Assembly: GCF_965221945.1 (NCBI RefSeq)
Contig: NZ_OZ244925.1
Span: 2,728,001 to 2,792,000 of the forward strand
Length of the DNA: 64,000 nt
Origin: Poriferisodalis sp965221945
GTDB lineage: Bacteria; Actinomycetota; Acidimicrobiia; Acidimicrobiales; Poriferisodalaceae
Reading direction: 5' to 3'
In this document: one piece after another, positions 43,700 to 51,880 of the stretch
Layout: each line of letters opens with the position of its first letter
Position numbering within the stretch: the first letter of the stretch is position 1
Notes under the pieces: model-generated
What the model was told of the DNA's origin: nothing
The model's input: only the letters and a program-made list of their open reading frames with translations
The model's database searches: none
Made by a program: the position numbers and the translations under genes

Positions 43700-44851
43700 T
43701 CAGCCAGCAGCGGCGACGCTGGCGAGCGCAGAATCCACGATGCGGTTGCCTCGCGGATCGCCCGTGATGGTGCCCACCATGCTGTTCATCACGTAGGCAA
43801 CCGACGCCCGCACATCGAAGTCGACCAGGGCGATCGATCCGCCCCAGCCGCCCCAGAACATGTGGTTCGGGTTAGGAGAGGTCACCCAGCCTTCGAGGTC
43901 CCGGGCGAATCCGATGCCGTGGCGCAACCGCATGTACAGCACGTCGTCGACGTTGTCGATCTGCTCTTCGAGCGCCTTGCGAGCCCCGGCTTCGGACATG
44001 ATCCGGATGCCGTCGACCTCGCCGCCGCACGCCAGCATCGAATGGATCCGGGCGATCGAGCGGGCATTGCCGATGCCGCCCGCGGCGGGGATCTCGGCGT
44101 CCCGCCATTCCCTGGTCTGCGGCTCGGTGGCATCGAGCAGGCAGCTCATCAGCGTCTGGGCGCAGACCGAGTCGGGCTCGACCTTGATCCCGTTCATCTC
44201 GAGATCCCCCGGCAATATGACAGGCGGAATCAGCTCGCCCATCCGGTGGTCTTCTGAGGCCGGCAGGCTCATATGGAAGTCGGCACCCAACGGCTCGGCG
44301 ATCTCGTCGCGGAACCAGTCAGCCATGCGCTTGCCGGTGATGCGGTACATGATCTCGCCCTCGAGGTTGCCCTGGGTGACGGCGTGATAGCCCGACTTGG
44401 TGCCCGGCTTCCACCACAGCTCCTGGGCTGCGAGCTGGGCGGCGATGGCGTCGAGGTCGTACAGATTGGCGGCCGTCACCGGCGGCACGTACCCGGGCAG
44501 CCCCGCTGTGTGCGACATGACGTGGCGGACCAGCACGCCCTCTTTGCCATTCTGTGCGAACTCCGGCCAGTACTGGCACACGGGTGCGTCGAAATCCAGT
44601 TCGCCCCGGTCGGCGAGCGCCAGCATCGCTGTTGCCGCCATGGTCTTGGTCGTCGAGTACACGTTGACGATCGTGTCCCGCTCCCACGGTTCGCCATTCG
44701 GTCCAGCGTCACCGGCCCAGATATCCACGACGGACTCGCCGTCAACCGTCACGGCTGCAGCTGCACCAACTTCAAGACCTTCGGCAAAGTTCTGCTCGAA
44801 GGCGTCTCGGACCGCCTCGAAGCCTGCTTTGCACGTCCCGTGGATCTCCAC
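43700..44851 (-). CDS. Serine hydrolase, beta-lactamase class C / esterase-like
   Basis: The protein is about 383 residues from a GTG at 44851, preceded by AAAGGGGG. The catalytic SxxK is STTK in VYSTTKTMAATAML (near residue 69). The tyrosine motif is probably GYHAVTQGNLEGE near 155, and the KTG-equivalent is FWGGWGGS near the C-terminus. HTAGLPGY is a strong class C/EstB feature. Such enzymes hydrolyse esters or amides. There is no signal peptide. It lies directly upstream of the LLM gene on the same strand. Confidence 0.85.
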   Translation of the reverse strand: MEIHGTCKAGFEAVRDAFEQNFAEGLEVGAAAAVTVDGESVVDIWAGDAGPNGEPWERDTIVNVYSTTKTMAATAMLALADRGELDFDAPVCQYWPEFAQNGKEGVLVRHVMSHTAGLPGYVPPVTAANLYDLDAIAAQLAAQELWWKPGTKSGYHAVTQGNLEGEIMYRITGKRMADWFRDEIAEPLGADFHMSLPASEDHRMGELIPPVILPGDLEMNGIKVEPDSVCAQTLMSCLLDATEPQTREWRDAEIPAAGGIGNARSIARIHSMLACGGEVDGIRIMSEAGARKALEEQIDNVDDVLYMRLRHGIGFARDLEGWVTSPNPNHMFWGGWGGSIALVDFDVRASVAYVMNSMVGTITGDPRGNRIVDSALASVAAAG

Positions 44852-44983
44852 GGCCTGCCCCCTTTGCAGTGCCGAGCCACCGGGCCGGCACATCGGTGGC
44901 ACATCATTGCAGTCGCGCAATGTGGTTGCCCACGCCGGGTCTCAGCCGAAAGGGCGCCGTCGAGCACGTGACGATGACGGGTT

Positions 44984-45940
44984 TCAGTTGGTGGGCGCAG
45001 TGATCGGCGGGGCAACACCGAAGTCGGCCCAACTTGTGCTGACACTGAACGAACCGGTGCCGTCGATGAAGGCGCTGTAGCTGGCCCTCCGGATCAGGTT
45101 GTCGCCGTCCACCCAGACATCGAGCTGGATGCTGTCGAGTTGTTCGGTCGGCTGCTGGTTCGTCATCATCATGAACATGCCAAGCGACATTCCGAATCCC
45201 GCCCCGGCACCGGCGGGCGTGGTGTGGGTGCGGTAGTGAGCCACATCGACCCCACCGAATTCCTCGTCGCCAACTTCAATGAAGTCGTAGAGACCACCGA
45301 GGTCGTCGATTGCGACGCCGAACGTCAAGTTCGACTGGATGGATGCACCCGGGCTCCCTGTTCCGGAATCGACCGCAATGGGGCCGTCCCATGGCCCATC
45401 CGCCACCGAGCGGTACGCCTGGCCGTCGACGAAGACCTCGGCATAGGTATCCATCTGTGGGATGCCCATGTCCTCCAAGGCGGGGCCAGGAGTCACTTGG
45501 TACTCGACATTCCCGTCCGAGAATGTCGTCTCGATGGTCAACTCCCACGGTTCAGCAAAGTCGTCGAAGTCGAACGTGACCGTCGTTCGCGAGGTTGCCG
45601 AGTCGCTCACCTGGATCGTGGTCTCGACGGCTTGGTGCACCGCAGCAGTCGCGTCGCGGCCGGTGCCTGTGTCGTAGATGACGATCGTCGTCGCTGCTAC
45701 GAGTGCGATTACGACGGCTGCAGCAGCGGCATTGATCCACCGCTGACGAGCGGGCGATCCGAACGGGGACACGCTACGAAGCGCTCGAACGGGCGGTGGT
45801 GCCTCTGCGGTGTCCGCCAGGATTCTCTCCAACGTCCGCTTCGGATCCGGATCGGTCACCGATGCGAGCGAGTCGACGTTGACCGGGTTGGCTCGGCGCA
45901 GCTCATCGAGCAGATCGTCGTGGATATCGGTGCCGGTCAT
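44984..45940 (-). CDS. Membrane-anchored protein, probable partner of an ECF sigma factor
   Basis: This 318-residue protein has one transmembrane segment (INAAAAAVVIALVAATTIVI, near 70-89) between a short cytoplasmic N-terminus and a large outer domain. The outer domain carries LTIETTFSDGNVEYQVTPGP and later strands typical of lipoprotein-like beta folds. The start codon overlaps the sigma-factor stop by four bases, so it is translationally coupled. An anti-sigma role is plausible from context. No classical zinc-binding anti-sigma motif is visible. Confidence 0.6.
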   Translation of the reverse strand: MTGTDIHDDLLDELRRANPVNVDSLASVTDPDPKRTLERILADTAEAPPPVRALRSVSPFGSPARQRWINAAAAAVVIALVAATTIVIYDTGTGRDATAAVHQAVETTIQVSDSATSRTTVTFDFDDFAEPWELTIETTFSDGNVEYQVTPGPALEDMGIPQMDTYAEVFVDGQAYRSVADGPWDGPIAVDSGTGSPGASIQSNLTFGVAIDDLGGLYDFIEVGDEEFGGVDVAHYRTHTTPAGAGAGFGMSLGMFMMMTNQQPTEQLDSIQLDVWVDGDNLIRRASYSAFIDGTGSFSVSTSWADFGVAPPITAPTN

Positions 45941-46584
45941 TGCGCCTTCCTTGCCGAATCGTCGTCGGGCCGCTCTGGCTGATGCTCATCGGGTCGTTCT
46001 CTTGCTGCCTGTCCGCGTCGGCGCAGCTCTTTCACGTTCGATGCGCCGGCCGCCGTGTGCTCAAGGTGCTCGAGGCGCGCCGCGAGCCGCTTGCGAGCCC
46101 GGTGGACACGGATCGCCGAGGCGTTGGCCGAGATGCCCAGAACCTGTCCAATCTCGGCATGGCTGAGTTCCTCCCACGCCACGAGCATGAGCACATCGCG
46201 ATCGGCCTCGGACAGGGAGCCGAGCGCCGTTCGCAGCAGTGTCGAACGGTCGTCAGCGGCATCGGCGACACTGTCGATCGCCTCCGGAGGGTTCGCAATG
46301 CGCAGCCGATCGTGCGCCGCTTGGCGCCGCCTGTTCGAGCGTGCGGCGTTGCGGATCATGTTGCGGGCCACACCGAACAGCCACAGCCGTTCGGAGCCGT
46401 CGGGAACGTCGTCGCGCCGGCGCCACGCTGTCAAGAACGTGTCGGCGACGACCTCATCGGCGGTTGCGTGGTCCACCCGGCGACGCGCGTACGCGAGCAA
46501 CGGCCGGTACGTCTCGAAATAGACATCCCGGAACCAGTCCTTGTCGTGGGCACCCAGCATGCAGACAGCCATCATGGCTGTCAT
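45937..46584 (-). CDS. ECF RNA polymerase sigma factor
   Basis: This is a 215-residue sigma-70 family protein. Region 2: WFRDVYFETYRPLLAYARRR and DEVVADTFLTAWRRRDDVP. Region 4: LGSLSEADRDVLMLVAWEEL followed by SHAEIGQVLGISANASAIRV and HRARKRL. It lacks regions 1 and 3 as expected. A C-terminal basic tail after 175 is unusual but short. It directs transcription of a small regulon, probably under control of the coupled membrane protein at 44984. Confidence 0.9.
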   Translation of the reverse strand: MTAMMAVCMLGAHDKDWFRDVYFETYRPLLAYARRRVDHATADEVVADTFLTAWRRRDDVPDGSERLWLFGVARNMIRNAARSNRRRQAAHDRLRIANPPEAIDSVADAADDRSTLLRTALGSLSEADRDVLMLVAWEELSHAEIGQVLGISANASAIRVHRARKRLAARLEHLEHTAAGASNVKELRRRGQAARERPDEHQPERPDDDSARKAQ

Positions 46585-46689
46585 GTCCGCGCTCGCCTGA
46601 CTCTTTCACAATGGCAGCGCAAGGCGGCAGGCATCAAAGGCAGCCAGGCGCAGCGTGACATAGGATCGCCCGAGTTTGCGCCATCCGAG

Positions 46690-46770
46690 ATCACCGAGGG
46701 CACCCCGGCGGACATTCGTGCGAACGAGGCCGTCATCGACGCCTACCTTGGTTCCGAGGTCCACACATGA
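46690..46770 (+). pseudogene. Relic of a LivG-type ABC ATPase C-terminus
   Basis: The reading frame ends ITEGTPADIRANEAVIDAYL, GSEVHT, stop. The intact LivG domain of the fused gene at 49014-51854 ends GTPAEIRVNEAVVDAYLGSG. Nothing recognisable as a LivG lies upstream; the preceding sequence is the antisense of the sigma factor. I infer that most of a separate livG gene was deleted, leaving about 26 codons in front of livF. Confidence 0.75.
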
Positions 46771-46808
46771 GCCCGCTCACATGAGCCCAGTCACATGAAC
46801 CCAGGGGA
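46767..46808 (+). repeat. Three 14-bp steps, each beginning with ATG, before livF
   Basis: ATG occurs at 46767, 46781 and 46795, followed by GAGCCCGCTCAC, GAGCCCAGTCAC and AACCCAGGGG. The first ATGA overlaps the LivG-relic stop and the third ATG is the livF start. The arrangement copies that at 21911-21952. Confidence 0.75.
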
Positions 46809-47559
46809 AGCCTCGACCCCGAATGGCAGCGCCGCTACGGCGCCGGCGCTGGACGTACGGAACCTGGTTGCCGGTTGGGGTGGCGTGCCGGCCGTGCGCG
46901 ACCTGTCCCTGCACGTCCATCCCGGCGAAGTGGTGGCGCTGCTGGGGCCCAACGGCGCCGGCAAGACGACGACGCTGTTGACCATCGCAGGGGTCCTGAA
47001 GCCCATCGACGGCGAAATCGATGTGCTCGGCATGCCTCTCGACGGTGCCAGCGCACATCAGGTGGCTCGCAGGGGCGCCGCATTGCTACCCGAGGATCGC
47101 GGCATCTTCTTCCAGCTCACCGTGGCGGAGAACCTGCGCCTGCACCGCCACCGTCGCAGCGAAGTGACCGAGGCCGACATCATCGGCTGGTTCCCGGCAC
47201 TGGACTCACTTCTGGACCGCCGGACGGGACTGCTCTCCGGTGGCGAGCAGCAGATGCTGGCACTGGGCTGCAAGCTCATCGCCGATCCGAAGCTGCTGAT
47301 GGTGGACGAGATGAGCCTGGGCCTCGCCCCGATCATTGTGGAGCGGCTGCTTCCGGTGGTGCGACGCATTGCCGACGAGACGGGCACGGCGGTGCTGCTG
47401 GTGGAGCAGCACGTGCACGCTGCGCTGGCCATCACCGACCGGGCGTACGTGCTGAATCATGGCGAGCTGGCGCTGTCAGGAACTGCCACCGAATTGGCGC
47501 AACGGCCCGAAGTGCTCGAAGCCAGCTATCTCGGCGAGCGCACACTCGACCACGAGTAG
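46795..47559 (+). CDS. livF: Branched-chain amino-acid-type ABC transporter ATP-binding protein
   Basis: This 254-residue ABC ATPase has Walker A LLGPNGAGKTTTLLTI near 49, signature LLSGGEQQMLALGCKL near 142, and Walker B KLLMVDEMSLGLAPII. RGIFFQLTVAENLRLH is typical of LivF. It powers uptake with the fused permease/ATPase protein at 49014 and the binding protein at 47573. The start is the third of three spaced ATGs. The binding-protein gene begins within 5-14 bases downstream, so they form one operon. The substrate is probably an amino acid, amide or other small carboxylate. Confidence 0.9.
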   Translation: MNPGEASTPNGSAATAPALDVRNLVAGWGGVPAVRDLSLHVHPGEVVALLGPNGAGKTTTLLTIAGVLKPIDGEIDVLGMPLDGASAHQVARRGAALLPEDRGIFFQLTVAENLRLHRHRRSEVTEADIIGWFPALDSLLDRRTGLLSGGEQQMLALGCKLIADPKLLMVDEMSLGLAPIIVERLLPVVRRIADETGTAVLLVEQHVHAALAITDRAYVLNHGELALSGTATELAQRPEVLEASYLGERTLDHE

Positions 47560-47572
47560 CGTCGTGGACCTC

Positions 47573-48955
47573 ATGACATCTCGGCTGCCTCGACTATTCG
47601 CGCTGCTTCTCGCGTTCAGCCTCACGGCTGCAGCATGTGGCGGCTCCGACGACGGTGGTGCCGCTGACGAACCTGCGGCCACCACGGAACCTGACGTTGG
47701 CGCCGACACGACGGACGCCGTCGCCACGACCCCCGACGGCGCCGGCGACGGCGCAGGTGACGGCACGGCAACTGGCGACGCGCCAGGTGACGGCGACGAT
47801 GACATGCCTGACAGCCCGACTGTCATTGACCGCACTGGAGAGGTCATCCGGGTCGGCTACGTCAACACCGAGGTAGGTGCCATCTCCCTGCCGGAGCTGC
47901 GCGTCGGTGGCGAGGTCGCAATCGGGGTCATCAATGCTTCAGGCGGGATCCACGGAGCGATGATCGAGCCGGTCGTCTGCCTCACCGACGGCACACCCGA
48001 AGGTGCCATCAACTGCGCCGTGAAGCTCATTGAGGAAGACATTGTCTTGGCCTACATGGGGGTCGAGCTGGCCTCAGAGGCTGCGATCCACCTGTGGCTC
48101 GACGCCGGCATCCCCTATGTCTCGTCAAACTCGTGGGGCCCCACCGAGAGAAACAGTCCTGGCGCGTTCCTGCTGCACGCGGCATCCGGGGCCTACGCCG
48201 TGGGCCCGGCCAAGACGTTCAAGGATCTGGGCATCGACCACATCGGCGTGATCACCCAGGACTCGCCCACCGGCTTGGACTTCCTGGACAACATCTTCGG
48301 GCCCGTCCTCGAACACAACGGGATCGAGATGGAGCGCATCGTGGTCGATTCCTCAGCACCCGATTGGACCGCCGCGATCGCGGCGGCGCAGACGGCGGGC
48401 GTCGAAGGACTCATGGGCCATCTGGACGAGTTCGGCTGTATCGGCATGGTCGGATCAGCTGCCGCAAGCGGCTTCGACAAGCCGATCTTCGCCGGCTCAT
48501 GCACCGTCTATATCAACCTGTTGGGCCCGACCGCATTGGGCACCTACACCCAGGGCGACCAGTGGATTCCGTCGATCCAACAGTTCGCACCGCCCGAGAT
48601 AGCGGAGCGTCTCGAGGCCTTCAGGGAGGACATGACAGCCGCGGGTTACGCGAACATGATCGACGGCTTCGCTGTGGCCCCGTACTCGGCGTGGCGCGAG
48701 CTGGAGTTCATCCTGGAGACCATCGAAGGACCGATCACGGCCGAGTCGATCATTGCGGCCTTTGGCAATGCAGGCGAGACACCCGGCTGGTTCGGTCCCA
48801 ACCTGCGTTGCGGCCAAGCGCCATGGCCAGCGGAGTCCTCGCACTGCACGTCGGAGATCATGGTCTGGCAGATCCAGGAACGCGATGACGGAACGGTGGG
48901 CCGGGTACCGATCGGCGGTGGATTCTTCGACGCCTATTCCTACAGCGGCTTCTAA
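47573..48955 (+). CDS. ABC transporter substrate-binding lipoprotein (Liv-type)
   Basis: The protein is about 460 residues from the ATG at 47573 (a GTG at 47564 is also possible). The signal peptide LFALLLAFSLTAAACGG has a lipobox with Cys22. A long Ala/Asp/Gly/Thr-rich linker follows. The periplasmic-binding-protein type 1 fold then reads IRVGYVNTEVGAISLPELR, GGIHGAMIEPVVCLTDGTPE and IDHIGVITQDSPTGLDFL. It captures the solute outside the membrane for the LivF/LivHMG system. The frame is open upstream to 47459 within livF, which is not credible coding. Confidence 0.9.
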   Translation: MTSRLPRLFALLLAFSLTAAACGGSDDGGAADEPAATTEPDVGADTTDAVATTPDGAGDGAGDGTATGDAPGDGDDDMPDSPTVIDRTGEVIRVGYVNTEVGAISLPELRVGGEVAIGVINASGGIHGAMIEPVVCLTDGTPEGAINCAVKLIEEDIVLAYMGVELASEAAIHLWLDAGIPYVSSNSWGPTERNSPGAFLLHAASGAYAVGPAKTFKDLGIDHIGVITQDSPTGLDFLDNIFGPVLEHNGIEMERIVVDSSAPDWTAAIAAAQTAGVEGLMGHLDEFGCIGMVGSAAASGFDKPIFAGSCTVYINLLGPTALGTYTQGDQWIPSIQQFAPPEIAERLEAFREDMTAAGYANMIDGFAVAPYSAWRELEFILETIEGPITAESIIAAFGNAGETPGWFGPNLRCGQAPWPAESSHCTSEIMVWQIQERDDGTVGRVPIGGGFFDAYSYSGF

Positions 48956-49013
48956 ACGCGAGACGCCACACGCAAGACAGTGCATCCACACATGAGGGGT
49001 CGGCCCGACTGAA

Positions 49014-51854
49014 GTGCAGCAGTACCTCCTCTTCGCAATCGTCGGGCTGGGTTTCGGCAGCATTTACGCGGCGTTGTCGATGGGCGTGGTCATTACGTAC
49101 CGGGGCACGGGCATCATCAACTTCGCCACCGGCGCGATGGCGATGTGGGGGGCGTACGTCTTCGAGGAGCTGAGCCGCACAGGCGACCTCGTGCTGCCAG
49201 TCATCGTCGTTCGGCACCGCGTCAGCCTGGGCGGCAGCTCAGGCTCGGTGCCGTTTCCGGCAGCGATCGTGCTCGCCGTGCTGTCGTGCAGCCTCATCGG
49301 CCTGATGGTGCATTTTCTCGTGTTCCGGCCGCTGCGACGCGCCCCGATCCTGGCGCGAGTCGTGGCGTCGGTCGGCGTGCTGTTGGTGATCCAGGCCTTG
49401 ATCGTGATGCACTTCACAAGCTCGGCTCGCATCGTCAGCCCGATCCTGCCGAACGAACCCGTGAGCTTGGCCGGCATCAACTTCTCACGCGACCGCCTGT
49501 GGCTCACCGCCGTCGTGTTGGTGACTGCCGTGTTGGCATGGGCCTGGTATCGCTTTACTCGCCTGGGGCTTGCCACGAGGGCGTCCACCGAGAATGAGCG
49601 GGCCATCAGCCTCGCCCGCTACTCGCCGCAGGTCCTCGCCGGCTCGACGTGGGTGCTGTCGAGCACGATCGTCGGCTTCCTCGTCATCTTGACGTCACCG
49701 ATCGTGACGTTGAATCCCTTGACTTACGTGCTGGCCATTGTGCCGGCGCTCGCCGCTGCGGTCATCGGCCGGTTGTTGTCCATCGCCATCACGGTGACGG
49801 CCGCGTTCGGTCTCGGCATCATCCAATCGATCGTCGTCTATCAGACCACCAATCCGTGGTGGCCCGACTGGGCGATCACCGGGCTGTCCCATGCGCTGCC
49901 GTTCGGGGTCATCGTGATCGCCCTGTTCGGCTTGGGCCATTCGCTGCCGACCCGAGGTGCGGTCGAAGCTGATCCCCTGCCGGAGGTGGTCCGGCCACGG
50001 ATGCGCCCGTCAGTGGTGGTGCTGGTTGCGCTGGCGGCAGGCGTGTTGACCGTCGTGACCCACGGCAGTTACCGGCTGGGCGTCATCACCAGCATGATCA
50101 TGACGATCGTCATGCTGTCGCTGGTGGTGCTGACGGGTCTGGTCGGGCAGATCTCGCTGGCCCAAGCTGCCATCGCCGGGGCTTCAGGCTTCGCGCTCAG
50201 CAAGCTGGGCGACTCGATGGGCATACCGTTTCCCATCTCGCCGCTGCTGGCGGCCCTCATGGCGACGGTCTTCGGTGTTCTGGTCGGGATTCCGGCCCTT
50301 CGCATCCGGGGTGCGCAGCTGGCCGTCGTCACTTTGTCGGGTGCCGTCGCGCTCGAGGAGTTCGTCTTCCGCAATCCCTCCATCACCGGTTTGTTCGGAA
50401 ACCCCATTTCGGATCCGTCCTTGTTCGGGATCAACCTGGGGGTGCGCGAGGGGCGAAACTTCGCCCGTTTGGAATTCGGGATCCTCGTGCTCATCGTGGT
50501 GACCGTGTGCAGTGTCGTGGTCGGAAACCTTGCCCGAAGCGCCACCGGACGGCGATTCCTGGCAGTGCGATCGAACGAGCGCGCTGGCGCCTCGGTCGGG
50601 ATCTCGGTTGCCAAGACCAAGCTGCTGGCGTTCGGGATTTCCTCGTTCCTGGCCGGCGTGGGTGGTGCGTTCATCGGCTACAGCCGAGGCCAGCTGTCTG
50701 CTGAGAGCTTCGCAGTGCTGGTCGGCCTGAGCTTCTTGGCGCTCGCCTACCTGTGCGGCATTACCAGTGTTGCGGGGGCGATCATCGCCGGGATCTTTGC
50801 GCCCCTGGGCATCGGCTACGTCGTGGCCGACCGCGCGGCATCGCTGGGGAGGTGGTACCAGTTCCTGGCTGGCATCGGACTGGTGCTGACCGCGATCTTC
50901 TTCCCCGAAGGCGTCGCCGGTGCATACCGCCAGAACCTCGCAAAGTTCAGGGCCATGCGTTCCGCGAGGCGTGCCGTCAGGGCCGTCCGTGAAGGCGGCA
51001 GCAGCGCGGCTGAGCTCCCCGCCGCCGCCCCGACCCTCGTCGATGCTGCCGCTCTTGTGCCAGACGACGAGCGCCCGGCGCGGCCGTTGAGCTTCGATGC
51101 GGCACCGACGGTGCTCACCGTCGAAAACCTCACGGTTCGATTCAGCGGTCTGAAGGCTGTGGATGGGGCATCGCTACGTATCCGTGAGGGCCAGATCGTG
51201 GGGCTGATCGGGCCGAACGGCGCTGGCAAGACAACCTTGGTCGACGCACTGACAGGTTTTGTCCCTTCGCAAGGGCGTGTCACCTTCGGCGGGCAGGAAC
51301 TGGCCCACCAAGCGCCGCACCAGCGAGCGCGACTTGGCCTGACGCGGACGTGGCAGTCGCTCGAGTTGTTCGGCGACCTGTCAGTGCGCGAGAACGTTCA
51401 GGTCGCAGCCGAGCGGTCGTCGATCCGTGCCGTGCTAGCCGACATGGTGGTGCCGACGCGACCCGCAGACGAGTCGCGGGTGGACGAGGCGCTGGAACTC
51501 GTGGGTCTGGTCGGTGACGCCGAGGCGCGGCCCCAGAACCTGCCGCTCGGTCGCCAGAAGCTTGTCGGTGTCGCACGGGCGCTGGCTCCGGGGCCCCGCG
51601 TTGTGCTGGCCGATGAGCCTGCCGCCGGCCTGACCAACACCGAGAGCAGGGCGCTGGGCCGCCGGCTGACCGACGTGGCGTCGGGCGGCGTGTCGATCCT
51701 GTTGATCGACCACGACATGGGCCTCGTGCTGGAAGTCTGCGACTACATCTACGTGCTCGAATTCGGCCAGATCATCGCACAGGGCACACCGGCGGAGATC
51801 CGGGTCAACGAGGCCGTCGTCGATGCCTACCTCGGCTCAGGGGCCCATGCCTGA
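49014..51854 (+). CDS. Fused LivH-LivM-LivG ABC transporter protein (two permeases plus ATPase)
   Basis: This is a single 946-residue frame from a GTG. Residues 1-~310 are a LivH-type permease: AIVGLGFGSIYAALSMGVVI, TGIINFATGAMAMWGAY. Residues ~320-640 are LivM: LVGQISLAQAAIAGASGFAL, IPALRIRGAQLAVVTLSGAV and LSFLALAYLCGITSVAGAII. After a charged linker, ~700-946 is a LivG-type ATPase: GLIGPNGAGKTTLVDALTGF near 731, the family-variant signature NLPLGRQKLVGVARAL, and RVVLADEPAAGLTN. The tail is GTPAEIRVNEAVVDAYLG. LivH, LivM and LivG are usually separate, and a fused triplet is unusual. The frame is continuous throughout. Confidence 0.88.
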   Translation: MQQYLLFAIVGLGFGSIYAALSMGVVITYRGTGIINFATGAMAMWGAYVFEELSRTGDLVLPVIVVRHRVSLGGSSGSVPFPAAIVLAVLSCSLIGLMVHFLVFRPLRRAPILARVVASVGVLLVIQALIVMHFTSSARIVSPILPNEPVSLAGINFSRDRLWLTAVVLVTAVLAWAWYRFTRLGLATRASTENERAISLARYSPQVLAGSTWVLSSTIVGFLVILTSPIVTLNPLTYVLAIVPALAAAVIGRLLSIAITVTAAFGLGIIQSIVVYQTTNPWWPDWAITGLSHALPFGVIVIALFGLGHSLPTRGAVEADPLPEVVRPRMRPSVVVLVALAAGVLTVVTHGSYRLGVITSMIMTIVMLSLVVLTGLVGQISLAQAAIAGASGFALSKLGDSMGIPFPISPLLAALMATVFGVLVGIPALRIRGAQLAVVTLSGAVALEEFVFRNPSITGLFGNPISDPSLFGINLGVREGRNFARLEFGILVLIVVTVCSVVVGNLARSATGRRFLAVRSNERAGASVGISVAKTKLLAFGISSFLAGVGGAFIGYSRGQLSAESFAVLVGLSFLALAYLCGITSVAGAIIAGIFAPLGIGYVVADRAASLGRWYQFLAGIGLVLTAIFFPEGVAGAYRQNLAKFRAMRSARRAVRAVREGGSSAAELPAAAPTLVDAAALVPDDERPARPLSFDAAPTVLTVENLTVRFSGLKAVDGASLRIREGQIVGLIGPNGAGKTTLVDALTGFVPSQGRVTFGGQELAHQAPHQRARLGLTRTWQSLELFGDLSVRENVQVAAERSSIRAVLADMVVPTRPADESRVDEALELVGLVGDAEARPQNLPLGRQKLVGVARALAPGPRVVLADEPAAGLTNTESRALGRRLTDVASGGVSILLIDHDMGLVLEVCDYIYVLEFGQIIAQGTPAEIRVNEAVVDAYLGSGAHA

Positions 51855-51880
51855 GCCGCAGCGAGGAGCACGCGTAGCGG

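Noticed and set aside
45940..46689. Plus-strand 276-residue frame ending in the LivG relic
   Set aside because: All but the last ~26 codons are antisense to the sigma factor. Only the tail is meaningful, and it is reported as a relic.
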